Source: Adineta steineri (lineage: Eukaryota; Rotifera; Eurotatoria; Adinetida; Adinetidae). From it: a DNA stretch of 64,000 nt. Shown piece by piece: positions 30,859-42,113 of the stretch. The translations under genes and the position numbers were made by a program. Numbering within the stretch: the stretch's first letter is position 1; the number at the start of each line of letters is the position of its first letter. The notes under the pieces are model-generated. The model worked only from the letters and a program-made list of their open reading frames with translations, had not been told where the DNA came from and ran no database searches. The stretch spans positions 62,001-126,000 of the forward strand of contig CAJNOI010000176.1 of the NCBI GenBank assembly GCA_905250115.1, read 5' to 3'.

Positions 30859-33011
30859 ATGGTCTATGTGTATATATTATGCATGTATTCTCGTATTTGG
30901 ATTACAAGTGCGAATGCATCACTTTCGGCAATAGGCAATGTCTACTATAACATGAGCTATAATTCAACAAGCACCATAATCACTCGTCTGATTGTAAAAT
31001 ATCAAATAACTTGTGCTGCTCAATGTGCAAATCAATTTGCTAATTGCAGTACTGCTGTATTTGATAGTTTGACTATTCCTCAATGTTCGTTATATAGCGG
31101 GCGAATATCACCAGCGAATCTTACCGTCTCGATGAATACAATAGTTTATGACTTTTAGCAGAGCAAATTAACAGGTAGGAAACTTATTAAATTTGCTCCT
31201 AGTCTATTTTGTATTTCTTTTTCATTCATGAATAAATTACATATCGTTATATAGATGAGCATCAAGGACATAAAAACTGTATAAATGAAAGAAAATATAG
31301 AAGTGAAGGCTAGAATAATTTCGAGAACTATTGAAAACTTCTTTAGTTCTATCGATTTTATAGAAAGAGACATATTAAAGTTAAAGTTATTGATATTAAA
31401 AAAATTTTCATTATTAATTTCATTAAGAATAGCCATATATATTACTAAAGTTTTCTGCAGATTACTATTATTTTCAAAGATCTATAATGCTGACAGTAAG
31501 AAAAGAGACATATAGACATATGCAATCTTTTCATCAAGATTCAAATCGGGGCATCACATTAACTCTCATAGCTTACAAGAGATTCTGAAAGATAGTAGTG
31601 AACTTCAATGGATCATACAAATAAATCTACTGTATAAAATACGAAAGAGAATATACATTCATCGATTTTATAACTAACAGTGAGGTGTACTATTTATGCT
31701 ATAGATTTCATTTGTTTTTCTAGCTACTCTGATCTTACATGGTTGGAATGCAATGGGCAACACTGTAGCTGGTGCGAGTAACGGTTCTGCAGGCAAAGCA
31801 GCTAATCTGCTCACTAGTCCATATGGAACCGCATTGGGTTCATTCAACTCACTTTATATTGCCGACTTTATCAACAATCGCATACAAAAATGGATGATCA
31901 ATGCATCGAATGGTACAACGGTGGCTGGTCTATCCAATGCCACTGCTGGTGCAAGCTCAATTGCTTTGAACTTGCCTGTCAGTGTTGTGCTTGATTCTAA
32001 TGATAATATGTATTTTACAGACAGAAATAACCATCGAGTTGTATATTGGGCAAATGGTGCATCATCTGGCAATACGATTGCCGGTATTACAGGTACGAAA
32101 AGATACAAAAAATACTCGAAACTGTTGATTCTCGTTTTATGACTGAAAATCTTTATTTAACATCTTTTTCTAATCAATTAATTGGAAATTGCACCAAAAC
32201 GAAGTCTGTTGAGAATAACCTGTTGTATAGAGAGAACATATACTTAATTATTAGTAATTCCTGTGAAAAATAATGTCATGTTATTGATTACTAAAATAAC
32301 AGATCATTCAGAGCTTAAAAAATTGAAATGAATAATGAGCAGTCTTAGTATATTGTTATGAAGATTGAGCTTAAAACGCTTAACAAGATATAAGAGGAAA
32401 TTGTTCTATACAATTCTAATTTAGGTATTGCGGGATCTACAAATAATACCTTCAATTGGCCGTGTGGTATAGCCCGTGACTCAAGCACAGGTACACTTTA
32501 TATAGCCGATAATCTCAATCATCGTATAATGAGATATCTCGTGAATGCTTCTTCGGGTACAGTAGTTGCTGGTGGAAATGGTGCAGGATCTGGTATTACA
32601 CAATTGTACTATCCGTATGGTTTTGCTTTTGATGCATCCTCAAATAGTCTTTTAATTGCTAATTGTCCAAACAATAATATTGTTCGTTGGGTATTAGGTG
32701 CAAGTAGCTGGACACTCGTTATTGGCAGTTCTACGGGATTAAGTGGTAGCACATCGACACTTCTCAATCAACCGGTCGGCATCACTTTAGATCCATTAGG
32801 CAATATCTATGTAGCTGATTCAGGAAATCATCGCATTCAGTTTTTCTTTGCAGGCCAATCCAATGGCACAACCATTGCTGGCGTCACAGGTTCACCTGGT
32901 ATTAGTCAGAATCAATTATATTCTCCATATTGGATAATAGTTGATAATCAACTGAATTTGTATGTATCCGATCATAATAACAACCGAGTTCAATTTTTTT
33001 CACATCATTAA
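30859..33011 (+). CDS. PAN/apple-NHL repeat protein with in-frame stop in exon 1
   Basis: Three exons fit by splice sites and phase: 30859-31174, 31724-32092 and 32425-33011, with introns of 549 and 332 bp. Exon 1 encodes a Cys-rich PAN/apple-like segment (TCAAQCANQFANCSTAVFDS, QCSLY). Exons 2-3 encode about five NHL beta-propeller repeats (LYIADFINNRIQKW, MYFTDRNNHRVVYW, LYIADNLNHRIMRY, IYVADSGNHRIQFF, LYVSDHNNNRVQFF). Such proteins are usually secreted. All joins keep phase 1, but TAG at 31156-31158 interrupts exon 1 six codons before the donor. Either this allele is a pseudogene, the base is wrong, or exon 1 belongs to a separate short transcript. A TTTTCAG acceptor just before the ATG allows an upstream exon with the signal peptide. 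Confidence 0.65.
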
Positions 33012-34906
33012 ATATAAGTTTCATTCTTTATTACACATTACTCTAAATTCCAAATATACCTTTTATTCTTTAATTATTCCTTCATAAATTCAATACTTCA
33101 TATGTACCATTTCTTTATTCTTTCAAATAAACTTAAATCTTTTATTGTGATCAAATAAATATATTTTAATGATGAATCTAATACGATCATTCAGCAATCT
33201 TTAGCCATAATCATTTGTGCAGCTGTTCATTTCTTAGTTTCTAAGGTTTTTGAAAATAACTCAAATAATAAAAAATATCAAAGAGAAAAGAGTTGTACAT
33301 TTTGGTCGATGCATTCCATAAAAAATGCCGTGAATTTCACTCTTTTTTCATATATCATATTTTCTAACTTGATACTTGCATGACTCAATCTTGAAGACAA
33401 TGAAATAAAACAAGCCTAAAATTTAATGACTTGTTTAATAGTCGGTAAGATGAACATTAAAGAATAATTCACAAATTTTCCAGAATTAGCATAAATATTC
33501 CATGTCAATTCACGATCTAATTGTATAATAAGTAAAAAAAAACGAGAAACTGGAAATTTATGTTGAGAAAATAAAAGTATTCCTATGCTCAAATTCACAC
33601 ACCGTTTTTGTAAACTTCTATACAAAAACTAAGTAATTATAAAAGTGTTGAAGTAGTGTAGATAATTTTACCAATGAATAAACCTAATGATAGACAGCTT
33701 GTATTAAAAATCAATAATCAATTTATTTCAATATGAATGTTCACGTCCTAAATGAATTATAAATTAACATTATTGAAACAATACTATATATGTTTTTTAA
33801 TAACAATATGATATATATTCAGAAAAATGCCAACAGAAATCGATGATTATGTATTCGTGCAACTTTTGAAGCAAAGAGAAAGCATAACATTACAAAAACT
33901 GAAAAATATATATGCATAAAGCAGAAATATTATAATGATAAATAATTCATAAATAATAACATTAGTTATATTTTTTTTTTCAAAAAGTAAATTTACTCAA
34001 TAGAACAGATATTGATTTATTTTTATATCACGTTAATTACGTTTTCAATGATATTCTTTTAATATAAATAAAGTTTGAAATAATAATCTTTTATAGATCA
34101 ATCATTTCGATCGATTTTGTATAAGAGTATTAAAACTAATCACGTAAATAGGGACGAGTTATATCGCAAATCATTTATTTACTATCTATTTTTACCCGAT
34201 CAAGAAAGTAACAACAGTATGCCAGTTCACAGATTATTTTCAGATTTTGACTGGTCTTATACACATGTCACTCTGGAACACATTTATCATTTTCTTGAAA
34301 GATATTAATTAAGTATGATAAATTTTAGTTTTGTAATAAAGAAACTATTAGACTGAATTTGATCGTTCATAATCTATAATATCTGTGACGAGCATCTATA
34401 TAATTATTGTTTTTTTTATATCATATTCTTTTTGATGAGTATAAGAGAACAGATGGAAGAAGAAGAATGAAAAAGACGCATATTTTTTCCATTCTCCTTT
34501 CGCTATTCATTCGATTTTATATACATGAATCAGAATATGGTACTAAGTATTCTCATGACATAGCAAAAGGAAAACAAAATGGAAGGCACAACGTGGCACG
34601 GAACAAAATATTCGCAACATTGATTCTTCACATTAGAAAGCAAGAGTATTTATTTTTAAGATATTAATCGAAAGATAAAAACAAGAAAAAAAAAACAATA
34701 CATTTTTAAGATAAGTTTCAATACGTGTGAACATCTTGAACTATTATCTAAGAGAAAATTTCGAAGATAGATCTATACAGTTGTCCGTCTTCTATTCAAA
34801 TACAACAGCATTTTTTCACTTGCATATTTGTCCTTTATAACATTATTTACGATAAAAATAGTACTTGATTTATAATCTATATTTTAGTAAGAAATTAATC
34901 TGAATT
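33012..34906. other. Intergenic region
   Basis: 1.9 kb without supported genes. It holds the second copy of the ~110-bp repeat (33493-33602). Short ORFs at 34117-34308 and 34407-34667 have no recognisable features. Confidence 0.45.
33493..33602 (+). repeat. ~110-bp dispersed repeat, copy 2
   Basis: Matches 25069-25182 in the same orientation. No telomere-like arms are seen beside this copy. Confidence 0.6.
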
Positions 34907-35494
34907 ATGGGTAATCTATTCTCTTCTGGCAATGAAGGTGGTAATTCAGTTTTATCTAAAAATGCTGAAGCTTACGTGCAAAATGGAATTCCTATTGAAG
35001 CTGTATCATTACGATGTGAAGCATTTCGACTTATGAACGAAGCAAAAGAAGCATCAAGACACTCTCAATTGGAATATCAATCTGGAAATAAATCTCAAGC
35101 AAAATTATTATCAATTAACAAGAATAATCTTTATATACGAATGAATGAAAAGAATCAACAAGCAGCTGAATTAATTTTTAAACATTTTAATCAAAATCGT
35201 TCGAATGAAGTTATTGATTTACATGGTCTCTATGTTACTGAAGCCTTGAAATATGTAGAAGATGGATTAAATAGATGTCGTTTAGAAAATCTATCACAAT
35301 TAACAATTATTACAGGAATAGGAAATAATTCACCAAATAAAATACCGAAAATAAAACCACAAGTTGAAGAGTTTGTCCGTCGAAATAACTTAAAAGTAAC
35401 TTATTATGATGGACATATTGTAATTGATTTATCAATCAACGATGAAAACAAAACAATCAATGATCGAAATTCTAATGAATGTATTATTTTGTAA
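34907..35494 (+). CDS. Smr-domain protein with N-myristoyl and CaaX signals
   Basis: 195 aa, single exon. A helical DUF1771-like part (residues about 35-90, EAFRLMNEAKEASRHSQ, AAELIFKHFN) precedes an Smr domain with the hallmark VIDLHGLYVTEAL and TIITGIGNNSPNKIPKIKP. Eukaryotic DUF1771-Smr proteins (N4BP2/Cue-type relatives) have nuclease-like or RNA-binding activity. Unusually, the N-terminus MGNLFSSG fits N-myristoylation and the C-terminus NECIIL ends in a CaaX box of the geranylgeranyl type. If both are used the protein would be fixed to membrane at both ends. The usual TG-x-G of Smr loops is present as TGIG. Confidence 0.85.
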   Translation: MGNLFSSGNEGGNSVLSKNAEAYVQNGIPIEAVSLRCEAFRLMNEAKEASRHSQLEYQSGNKSQAKLLSINKNNLYIRMNEKNQQAAELIFKHFNQNRSNEVIDLHGLYVTEALKYVEDGLNRCRLENLSQLTIITGIGNNSPNKIPKIKPQVEEFVRRNNLKVTYYDGHIVIDLSINDENKTINDRNSNECIIL

Positions 35495-36239
35495 ATTGTA
35501 TGATTTAATCACATGGTTAAACTGAAAATGACTAAATATATCGATTTTTATGGATTAACATTTCTTTTTTTTTCTTTATTAATGATTTAATCTATCAATA
35601 TATATATTGAAAGTTCTGTACAGAATACAACTTACGAAAGAAGTATATGATCATAATATTGTTAATGCAATGTATAAGTACATAAAATTTCATATATATA
35701 CATCTATTTAAATCCTAGAATAAAGTGAATATTAATATCTTTATTTAGTCTCTTTGATGACCGAGTTATGATGAATTTTGATCGAGAGAAAAGATCTCAT
35801 TTGCGACCCGTATGAATGGATTGAGATATCTAAGTGATTTCATTAAGATTGACCGTTAACCTAATATTAGACAAATCCTAGATCTACTAGGTTGAATCAG
35901 AATGCTCGGACTATTCGAATGAAATTTATGCCCCTTGATAATTTAATTCTCTATTAAAATTATTGTCATATTTTGCTGAGTGAATATATGATGAAATAAA
36001 ATATGAAAAATTCAATATATTATTACTGATTATAATGTATTATTTCTTTTTGTCTTATAATAGTTAACTTAGACGGAGAAATAGTGATGTAGGCGTAAGA
36101 TGAACACATTAGCTGTATCTCTACAGTAGCACACATTCAGCCACACTCTAAATTCATCGTCAAAAAAATAAAGTCTGTATAAGAATGTTCAATTCAAAAA
36201 GAAAGTTTTATTGTTTATTGAATAAGTGTTTGACGTCCA
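35495..36239. other. Intergenic region between convergent genes
   Basis: No coding signal; AATAAA-like motifs for both flanking genes. Confidence 0.5.
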
Positions 36240-37283
36240 TCAAACTTTTTTCAGGATTAAATATGTATAATAAGAGCAAGCAATGTATTCATCTGGATTT
36301 GCTCTTATCTCTTGCTCGTACAATATCCAGAATTGATCCAATATTTTATTAATTTCTTCTGTGCTTTGCCCGTTAATTTCTAATGCTTGTTTAAGTGACG
36401 ATTCCGACCAACTTTGCATGATCGATGTGACTACTTTTGAAAATTTATCCAGTGGTACATTTCCATTTTGGTATTGATCCATTAGAGCAATGTTTGTTTT
36501 GTTAAATTCAACTTTAATTAGTTCGAAGGAACATTTAGCAAAAAGCTCATCATCGACACATTCCGAGAACGATCGATAATATAAAGGAATCGTATAATTA
36601 AGCAATACTTGTTGAATGTGCGTAATAGATTTGGCACATTTGTATAGCAAATGAACATAGTTATCAAAGCCCAATGAATCTTGATCGTTGACACATGGAA
36701 TATTCAGAATGAGAACACCACCAGGTACAAGTTCAGTAGAACGATGTTTGAGAAATGAAGTCAAGTCAAGTTTCGATTGATGTTTGAATGCCTCACGTTC
36801 TTCTCGATCTTGTGCAAAAGTAGCAACACAATGATTCGACAAGTTGCATGGTTTATGTGATAGCCAGTGAAGTGAAGCAATTGAAAATCCAATTGCAATA
36901 GTATTTGGTGTCAAACATTGCTCATAAAAAGGTTCACCACAAGCCGCATTGGAATATGAATTTTCCTCACTGCTAAGTTCAAATAAGGATGTCCAATCAT
37001 TTTTTGGTAAACCATTATGAACAGCAATGATTTGTTCCTCATTATCTATCTTTTTAGCTTCTTTCAGATATTGAATGATCATCTTCATGGCATATATCGA
37101 ATTGGATCCATGAGCCGAACCAAAATTAACAATGAAAAGAGGAGTAGATGAAGAAGAAATGTCGAGTACATCAATGGCTTCACGAACATATCGTAGTGTT
37201 GAGTCAACCAGCTCCGATTGTGGACGAGAATATGCATTATCGTCTTTGCTCATTTCAAGAATAGAAGTCGTGTTGTTCGTCAT
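36240..37283 (-). CDS. SABATH-like carboxyl methyltransferase
   Basis: 347 aa, single exon. The SAM-binding loop reads FIVNFGSAHGSNS where plant enzymes have DLGCSSGPN; IGFSIASLHWLSHKPCNL matches the S-x-x-x-L-H-W-L-S motif that contributes to the substrate pocket; LTSFLKHRSTELVPGGVLIL matches the F-L-x-x-R-S-x-E-L-V-P-G-G block. SABATH enzymes methylate carboxyl groups of small acids (salicylate, jasmonate, indole-acetate, and others) or nitrogen of xanthines. They are typical of plants, with relatives in some microbes, and unusual in animals, so horizontal acquisition is likely in a bdelloid. Substrate unknown; the usual N-terminal Gln of the SAM site cannot be placed with certainty. Confidence 0.8.
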   Translation of the reverse strand: MTNNTTSILEMSKDDNAYSRPQSELVDSTLRYVREAIDVLDISSSSTPLFIVNFGSAHGSNSIYAMKMIIQYLKEAKKIDNEEQIIAVHNGLPKNDWTSLFELSSEENSYSNAACGEPFYEQCLTPNTIAIGFSIASLHWLSHKPCNLSNHCVATFAQDREEREAFKHQSKLDLTSFLKHRSTELVPGGVLILNIPCVNDQDSLGFDNYVHLLYKCAKSITHIQQVLLNYTIPLYYRSFSECVDDELFAKCSFELIKVEFNKTNIALMDQYQNGNVPLDKFSKVVTSIMQSWSESSLKQALEINGQSTEEINKILDQFWILYEQEIRANPDEYIACSYYTYLILKKV

Positions 37284-38894
37284 TTGACTTGGTGATCACC
37301 TAGGCATATAAAATAAATCAGGAAAAGTGTACCAAATTATAAAGACTATCAAACAAGAATATTATTAGCAGACGAATAATATTGCGACTTCATCCTTACC
37401 TTTAACGCAAACCAAAAAGGAAATAACTAAAGTGAAGTAAAAGAAAAAATGTTGCGTCGTGAGAATTCAAAAAATGAACGTATATATAACCGGGTTTATA
37501 TATATATGGGAATATACACATACATTACAAGAAATAAAAATGTTTTTAAATTATTGCTGATTACCGTGTCTAGTCATGCATAAAGAATCTGTGAAATTAT
37601 TAAGGAAGTAACGCATGAGGAGTAATATGAAAACACATTAGAAAAACAGAGGAAGTAACACAAGGTCCGTGATGTAAGGATAGATGAAAAGTGATCCTAA
37701 TCAAGCATGAAGTTAAAAAAAACACATACATATATATAACTTACATGTGTGCACGCATGCAACGGTTGTGAGCACACACATAAGTATTTGCACAAAAGTG
37801 ATTTTTTGAGGGATAAATCCTCAATAGATATACTACACATTGATTATATATAAGTCCATTTTCTTGATGATGGGTGTGGATGTGAATATTTTATATCCAT
37901 TTCGTATATGCATTCAGATTCAATAGTCTACCACATCCACACCATCTATATGTATAGTCTGCACTAATCAATCTGACTTTTCTGGAATGATTTGAATCAA
38001 TAAATTTAAAACTACCAATGAGATAATTACTGATCGCGAAAGAATATTATATAGAAATTATCTTATCTCCTATTCTCTTTCGTTAGAATACATATTCATG
38101 TAAAAATAAGGTAACTTGACTGTCAGTATTTCGTTTAGTTCATTTGCATTTATATCCTCATTACGTTGTACTCTAATATGATTATACATTATCTTTTAGA
38201 TTATCTGTTGTTGTTTTTATTTATAGATATATTCATTCATGACTTACGTCAATCTTTTTATAAGCAAGATACTCCAATGATCATACATTCTAAATCTGAT
38301 GATTATCATCACACTATACTGTAAAACTAACAGAATACTTGAAAGAATAATTAAAACTATCGTATGAATTGTAGCTTTTGTTAATCATGATAAACTAATT
38401 TGCAAGAGTATAAAAACAAAAATTTGTTTTATTTGGGATCGAATATTTAAATGTGTGATAGTGCAGTAAAAGTATCGTAAGTAACAACTCGCGAACATCA
38501 TATAGTGACAGTTGTTCTAATTAAAGTATTATTTGGAATTTGAAATATCTGTAAGAAAAAGAAAAAGATAATTGAAAGTTAATTTGTTTATAATAAGTAA
38601 TAAATAACAAGCTCAAATAAATGAAATTCGGATGCAATACTTATCCAAACAATTCGACGAACAAAGTTACTTTTCAAAATTCAGACCGTCTAATATGCGA
38701 AGCGATTTACATAGTAGGACAAGACTCATGTCAGGTAACAGTTTCCTTGATGTTATGAAGTCTGGCTGTACGTATGAAAGTAACTAGAAGAAACTTTCAT
38801 TATCGAACTACATGAGAGTACGATGATAAAAACTTATTGAAAGAAGTCAATAATGATACGGAAAGGTTTGATCGTCAATAATATTCTCTAGCCA
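37284..38894. other. Intergenic region
   Basis: 1.6 kb without supported genes. A long-spacer hairpin lies at 37865-37948. Confidence 0.45.
37865..37948. repeat. Telomere-like hairpin element (copy 9)
   Basis: TTGATGATGGGTGTGGATGT pairs with ACCACATCCACACCATC across about 45 nt. Confidence 0.55.
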
Positions 38895-39064
38895 TCACAC
38901 TTTATTTACAAACTGATCTTGATCCGAATAGCTGCTTTTCTTCCTCCTTTCTGTAGAACTGTAATGTGAACTTATTCTTTTACGAGGTTTCCATTCGACT
39001 TCCACCTGAGATACATTTACATTCGCACTACAGCATAGCTTTCCCGATTCAAATTCATTTTCTG
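38895..39064 (-). CDS. Possible 3' terminal exon, unknown protein
   Basis: After an acceptor-like TTTTTTTTAG the minus strand is open for about 56 codons (ENEFESGKLCC, EVEWKPRKRISSHYSS, RRKKSSYSDQDQF) to a stop. It is basic and Ser-rich with no known domain. No matching upstream exon is seen before the ubiquitin-like gene, so it could be a remnant or chance ORF. Confidence 0.2.
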
Positions 39065-39127
39065 CTAAAAAAAATAAAATACTGATCATACTTTATACAC
39101 ATCTTCAATCGTGATAGTATAAACATG

Positions 39128-39168
39128 AGCTTCGATATGAGGATCATATCGCTCACACTCACACCGTA
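39128..39168. repeat. Telomere-like hairpin element (copy 10, half)
   Basis: GCTTCGATATGAGGATCATA + TCGCTCACACTCACACCGTA. It carries the GATCCTCAT centre in inverse orientation to copy 4 plus the C-rich arm, and borders ubiquitin-like copy C. Confidence 0.45.
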
Positions 39169-39346
39169 TTGAAAAATAAGATTTCATTTAGTCTTTGAAA
39201 CGATACTGAGATATTTTATTCAAACGTGAGCAAAAAAATCAAGAGTATTTTGTAATCAAATTTTTTTAATAGTGAAATAAGTGAAACAGTATTATTATAG
39301 TTCAAGTAAGTTCATTACAGCTTTCATCTTTGCAGGTGAATGTTGA

Positions 39347-39586
39347 TTATTCAGTAACGAGCCCTTGCAGCTTGTTTGTTGTCTTGAGTGTACATTCATC
39401 TGTGATTTTATAATAATCAAATGTGGACCAGTCGTTTAGTCCTTGGCCTGCAAATATAAGTCGTATGTTTTCTGGTTTGATGCCTATTTTCGCTGCGGCT
39501 TGTTTTCTGAGCTTTTCGATTGTATCCGAGGCGTTCATTTCGAAGGTCAAAGTAATATCATCTATTGATTGGAGATAAATTTTCAT
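39347..39586 (-). CDS. Ubiquitin-like protein without Gly-Gly terminus (copy C)
   Basis: 79 aa from the conserved MKIY start; an upstream in-frame TTG is not needed. IRLIFAGQGLNDWSTFDYYK aligns with the ubiquitin core; Lys48 is Gln; the tail NKLQGLVTE lacks Gly76. Relative to copy B it differs at about 20 residues while both reading frames stay open, which suggests selection on the protein. The surrounding segment, from about 39,170 to 40,045, matches the copy B segment (about 10,200 to 11,160), with hairpin halves at both edges. Confidence 0.8.
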   Translation of the reverse strand: MKIYLQSIDDITLTFEMNASDTIEKLRKQAAAKIGIKPENIRLIFAGQGLNDWSTFDYYKITDECTLKTTNKLQGLVTE

Positions 39587-40018
39587 ATTCGAAGAATAGA
39601 ACAATCGAATGACGGACTATTTAACACAAATTTAAATCAGGAATTGAACGAGTGTAACTTTAAAAAAGTGCTGCTTTTCATACGATGGTGAGTTGTTTTT
39701 TTTCCTTTTCACATTAGTGTTTTGTAGTTGAGTCATTCTGAGTGTATCAAAAAATTACCAACTCTATTACAATGTGTTTTTTGAAATAAGTAAGAGAGAA
39801 TTTGTTGCATTAATAAGTAATTTCAGTTGACACATGCGTTCTTTCTTTCCTTTTGACGGGCAAAGATGTTGTGTTTGAAGGTAGTATAAGTGAGTAGCTG
39901 TTTGTATTTGCGTCACGTAAATGTGTTGCTTTCAGTTGGCCGTCAACAATTGGTTTCTTCCAATTTTGTTTTGAAAGAAAAGTGGTGCTCACGTGTTATG
40001 TAAATGAAGCAACATATT

Positions 40019-40074
40019 TTGAGAGTGTGATTGTGGATGTGAGTATTTTTATCATCATCGGCACGCACCCTTCT
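40019..40074. repeat. Telomere-like hairpin element (copy 11)
   Basis: TTGAGAGTGTGATTGTGGAT with a weak right arm ATCGGCACGCACCC. It ends the duplicated segment of ubiquitin-like copy C. Confidence 0.4.
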
Positions 40075-40605
40075 TTGACTTATATTGTCTCATAACTAAA
40101 ATAATGAGATCAAAGTAAAAAAGAAAAGAATGAATTCCATATTTTTCGAAAATAAAAACTTAGATGATTCTGATTCATATTATGTATGATTTATATATTA
40201 TACTGATGTAGAATTTATGATGTTAGTGATAAATCAAACATATACAAACAACTATACAGTCATTCTTTTTAGATTTTATTTTCAAAAAACAAAAGTTGCT
40301 TTGGCAGATTAATGATATTATTAATCCGCATATTCTCATCATTGCAACATATATTTGATCAGTCAAGATCATTCATGTCTTAATAAATTGTAATAAGCAA
40401 CTTTTCTCAGTAGAAAATAACGCACGATATCAACTTTGTCTTTTTACATATTCTGTTGATAAGACTCAAGAGAATCGTAAAATGTGTAAAGACATAAAAG
40501 ATGTCGTGCACCACATAATATCGACAAAAGTTGCTTACTACAAAGTTGCAAAAGGATATACAGTAAGACAAAAAAACAAATTTTTTTGTTAAAAAGAATT
40601 TTATT
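40075..40605. other. Upstream region of the kinase gene
   Basis: No coding signal and no clear TATA box. Confidence 0.4.
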
Positions 40606-41796
40606 ATGGCATTGGGTATGAATGATGAATTGCCAAATCGTGAAGACGCTGAACAATTCTATCAAGAATATGATCCAATAGAAGTCATAGGAAGAGGTTC
40701 ATCATCGGTTGTTTTTAAATGTGTAGAAAAAGAAACAAGAACAGAATATGCTTGTAAAATAATGAAATTTAATGATAATAATGAACATGAACGTGCAGCA
40801 ATATTATATGAAGTTCAAATGTTGAAATTAGTTGGTAAACATCCAAATATTATTGATATAGTCGCATCATTTGAAACACCAAATTATGTATTTATTTTTA
40901 TGGAATTATGTCCAAATGGAGACTTATCTGATTATCTTACTGAAGATAAGCGTTTATCAGAAAAACGTACACGTCAAATAATGTCCAGTATATTAAATGC
41001 AGTTAGTCATTTACATTCTCATCATATTGTTCATCGAGATTTAAAACTAGAAAATGTTTTAATGGATTCAAATATGAATGTTAAAATAATTGATCTTGGT
41101 TTTGCAGTACAAATATCAGAAAATAAATCATTATATGATCATTTTGGAACACCTAGTTATATGGCACCTGAATTACTTCGATGTTCTCCACATAATGGTA
41201 TGCCTGGTTATGGGCTTCCAGCGGATTTATGGGCGTGTGGTGTTATATTATATAGATTACTTAGTGGTTTCTTACCTTTCCCGAATAGAAAACAACATTT
41301 AATGTTTCGTATGATTAAGGAAGGTCAATATACAATGACTGGCTCTGAATGGAGTAATGTTTCTAAAACAGCAAAAGATTTAATTCGTCATCTATTAGAT
41401 ATTGATCCATCTGAACGTTATACAGCTGCACAAGCACTACAACATTCATTTTTTAATAATGAACGAATACGATTTAGAGATTTTATGGCTAAAAGAACAC
41501 TTAAAGCACATATTGTACTTATTTGGTCAATACATCGTTTAAGAACATTACATTATACACCACAACCTATACGAAGAGAAGAATTATTAGAAAGTCCATA
41601 TCGATTTAAATTTTATCGTAAAATGGTTGATTCTGCAGCTTTTCTTCTATATGGACATTGGATAAAGAAAGATGAAGATCAAAATCGTGCAATATTATTT
41701 CAAACAGAAGAAAAATTTGATCTTGCTCATCAGGAATCAGAATTATTTGATTTACAACGTCAGAATGAAGCTGATGAAGGATATACTCTTCGATAA
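40606..41796 (+). CDS. PHKG: Phosphorylase kinase gamma (catalytic) subunit
   Basis: 396 aa, single exon. The N-lobe has the Gly loop VIGRGSSSVV and ATP-binding Lys51 (ACKIMKF). HRDLKLEN places catalytic Asp145. The Mg-binding motif is DLG (Asp163) instead of DFG. GTPSYMAPELL is the activation segment, lacking the need for phosphorylation typical of PHKG. After the kinase domain, the tail (LIWSIHRLRTLHYTPQPIRR, SPYRFKFYRKMVDSAAFLLY, GHWIKKDEDQNRAILFQ) strongly resembles the calmodulin-binding regulatory tail of PHKG. The enzyme phosphorylates glycogen phosphorylase in response to calcium. Confidence 0.9.
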   Translation: MALGMNDELPNREDAEQFYQEYDPIEVIGRGSSSVVFKCVEKETRTEYACKIMKFNDNNEHERAAILYEVQMLKLVGKHPNIIDIVASFETPNYVFIFMELCPNGDLSDYLTEDKRLSEKRTRQIMSSILNAVSHLHSHHIVHRDLKLENVLMDSNMNVKIIDLGFAVQISENKSLYDHFGTPSYMAPELLRCSPHNGMPGYGLPADLWACGVILYRLLSGFLPFPNRKQHLMFRMIKEGQYTMTGSEWSNVSKTAKDLIRHLLDIDPSERYTAAQALQHSFFNNERIRFRDFMAKRTLKAHIVLIWSIHRLRTLHYTPQPIRREELLESPYRFKFYRKMVDSAAFLLYGHWIKKDEDQNRAILFQTEEKFDLAHQESELFDLQRQNEADEGYTLR

Positions 41797-42113
41797 TAAG
41801 TCAATGTAAATTAAATGATATGTATAAAAACAAAAGAATGTTTTATTTTATTTCGTTGAATATTTATATGTGCATATATTTCTTTCTTTTCAAACTAAAT
41901 TAATATTTATCATCATCTAACTATTCTTCTTGCTCAAGTATACTTTTTTTTCTTCGTTTTTAAATGAAAGTAACAGTGATTTTTTTAAATAAACATTTCA
42001 AACCTTTATTCGATGTTTCTTTTCCTGTAGATGACAAAAAAAAGGGTGTGTCTCATTTTTTTTTTACATACAACCACACTCAAAAAAACAATAATACAGT
42101 CTTTCGTTTTTTC
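41797..42113. other. Short intergenic region between convergent genes
   Basis: A weak hairpin-like pair (GGGTGTGTCTC...CAACCACACTC) lies at 42043-42082. Confidence 0.4.

Noticed and set aside
34117..34667. Two short plus-strand ORFs upstream of the Smr gene
   Set aside because: No recognisable features; one is mostly basic low-complexity sequence.
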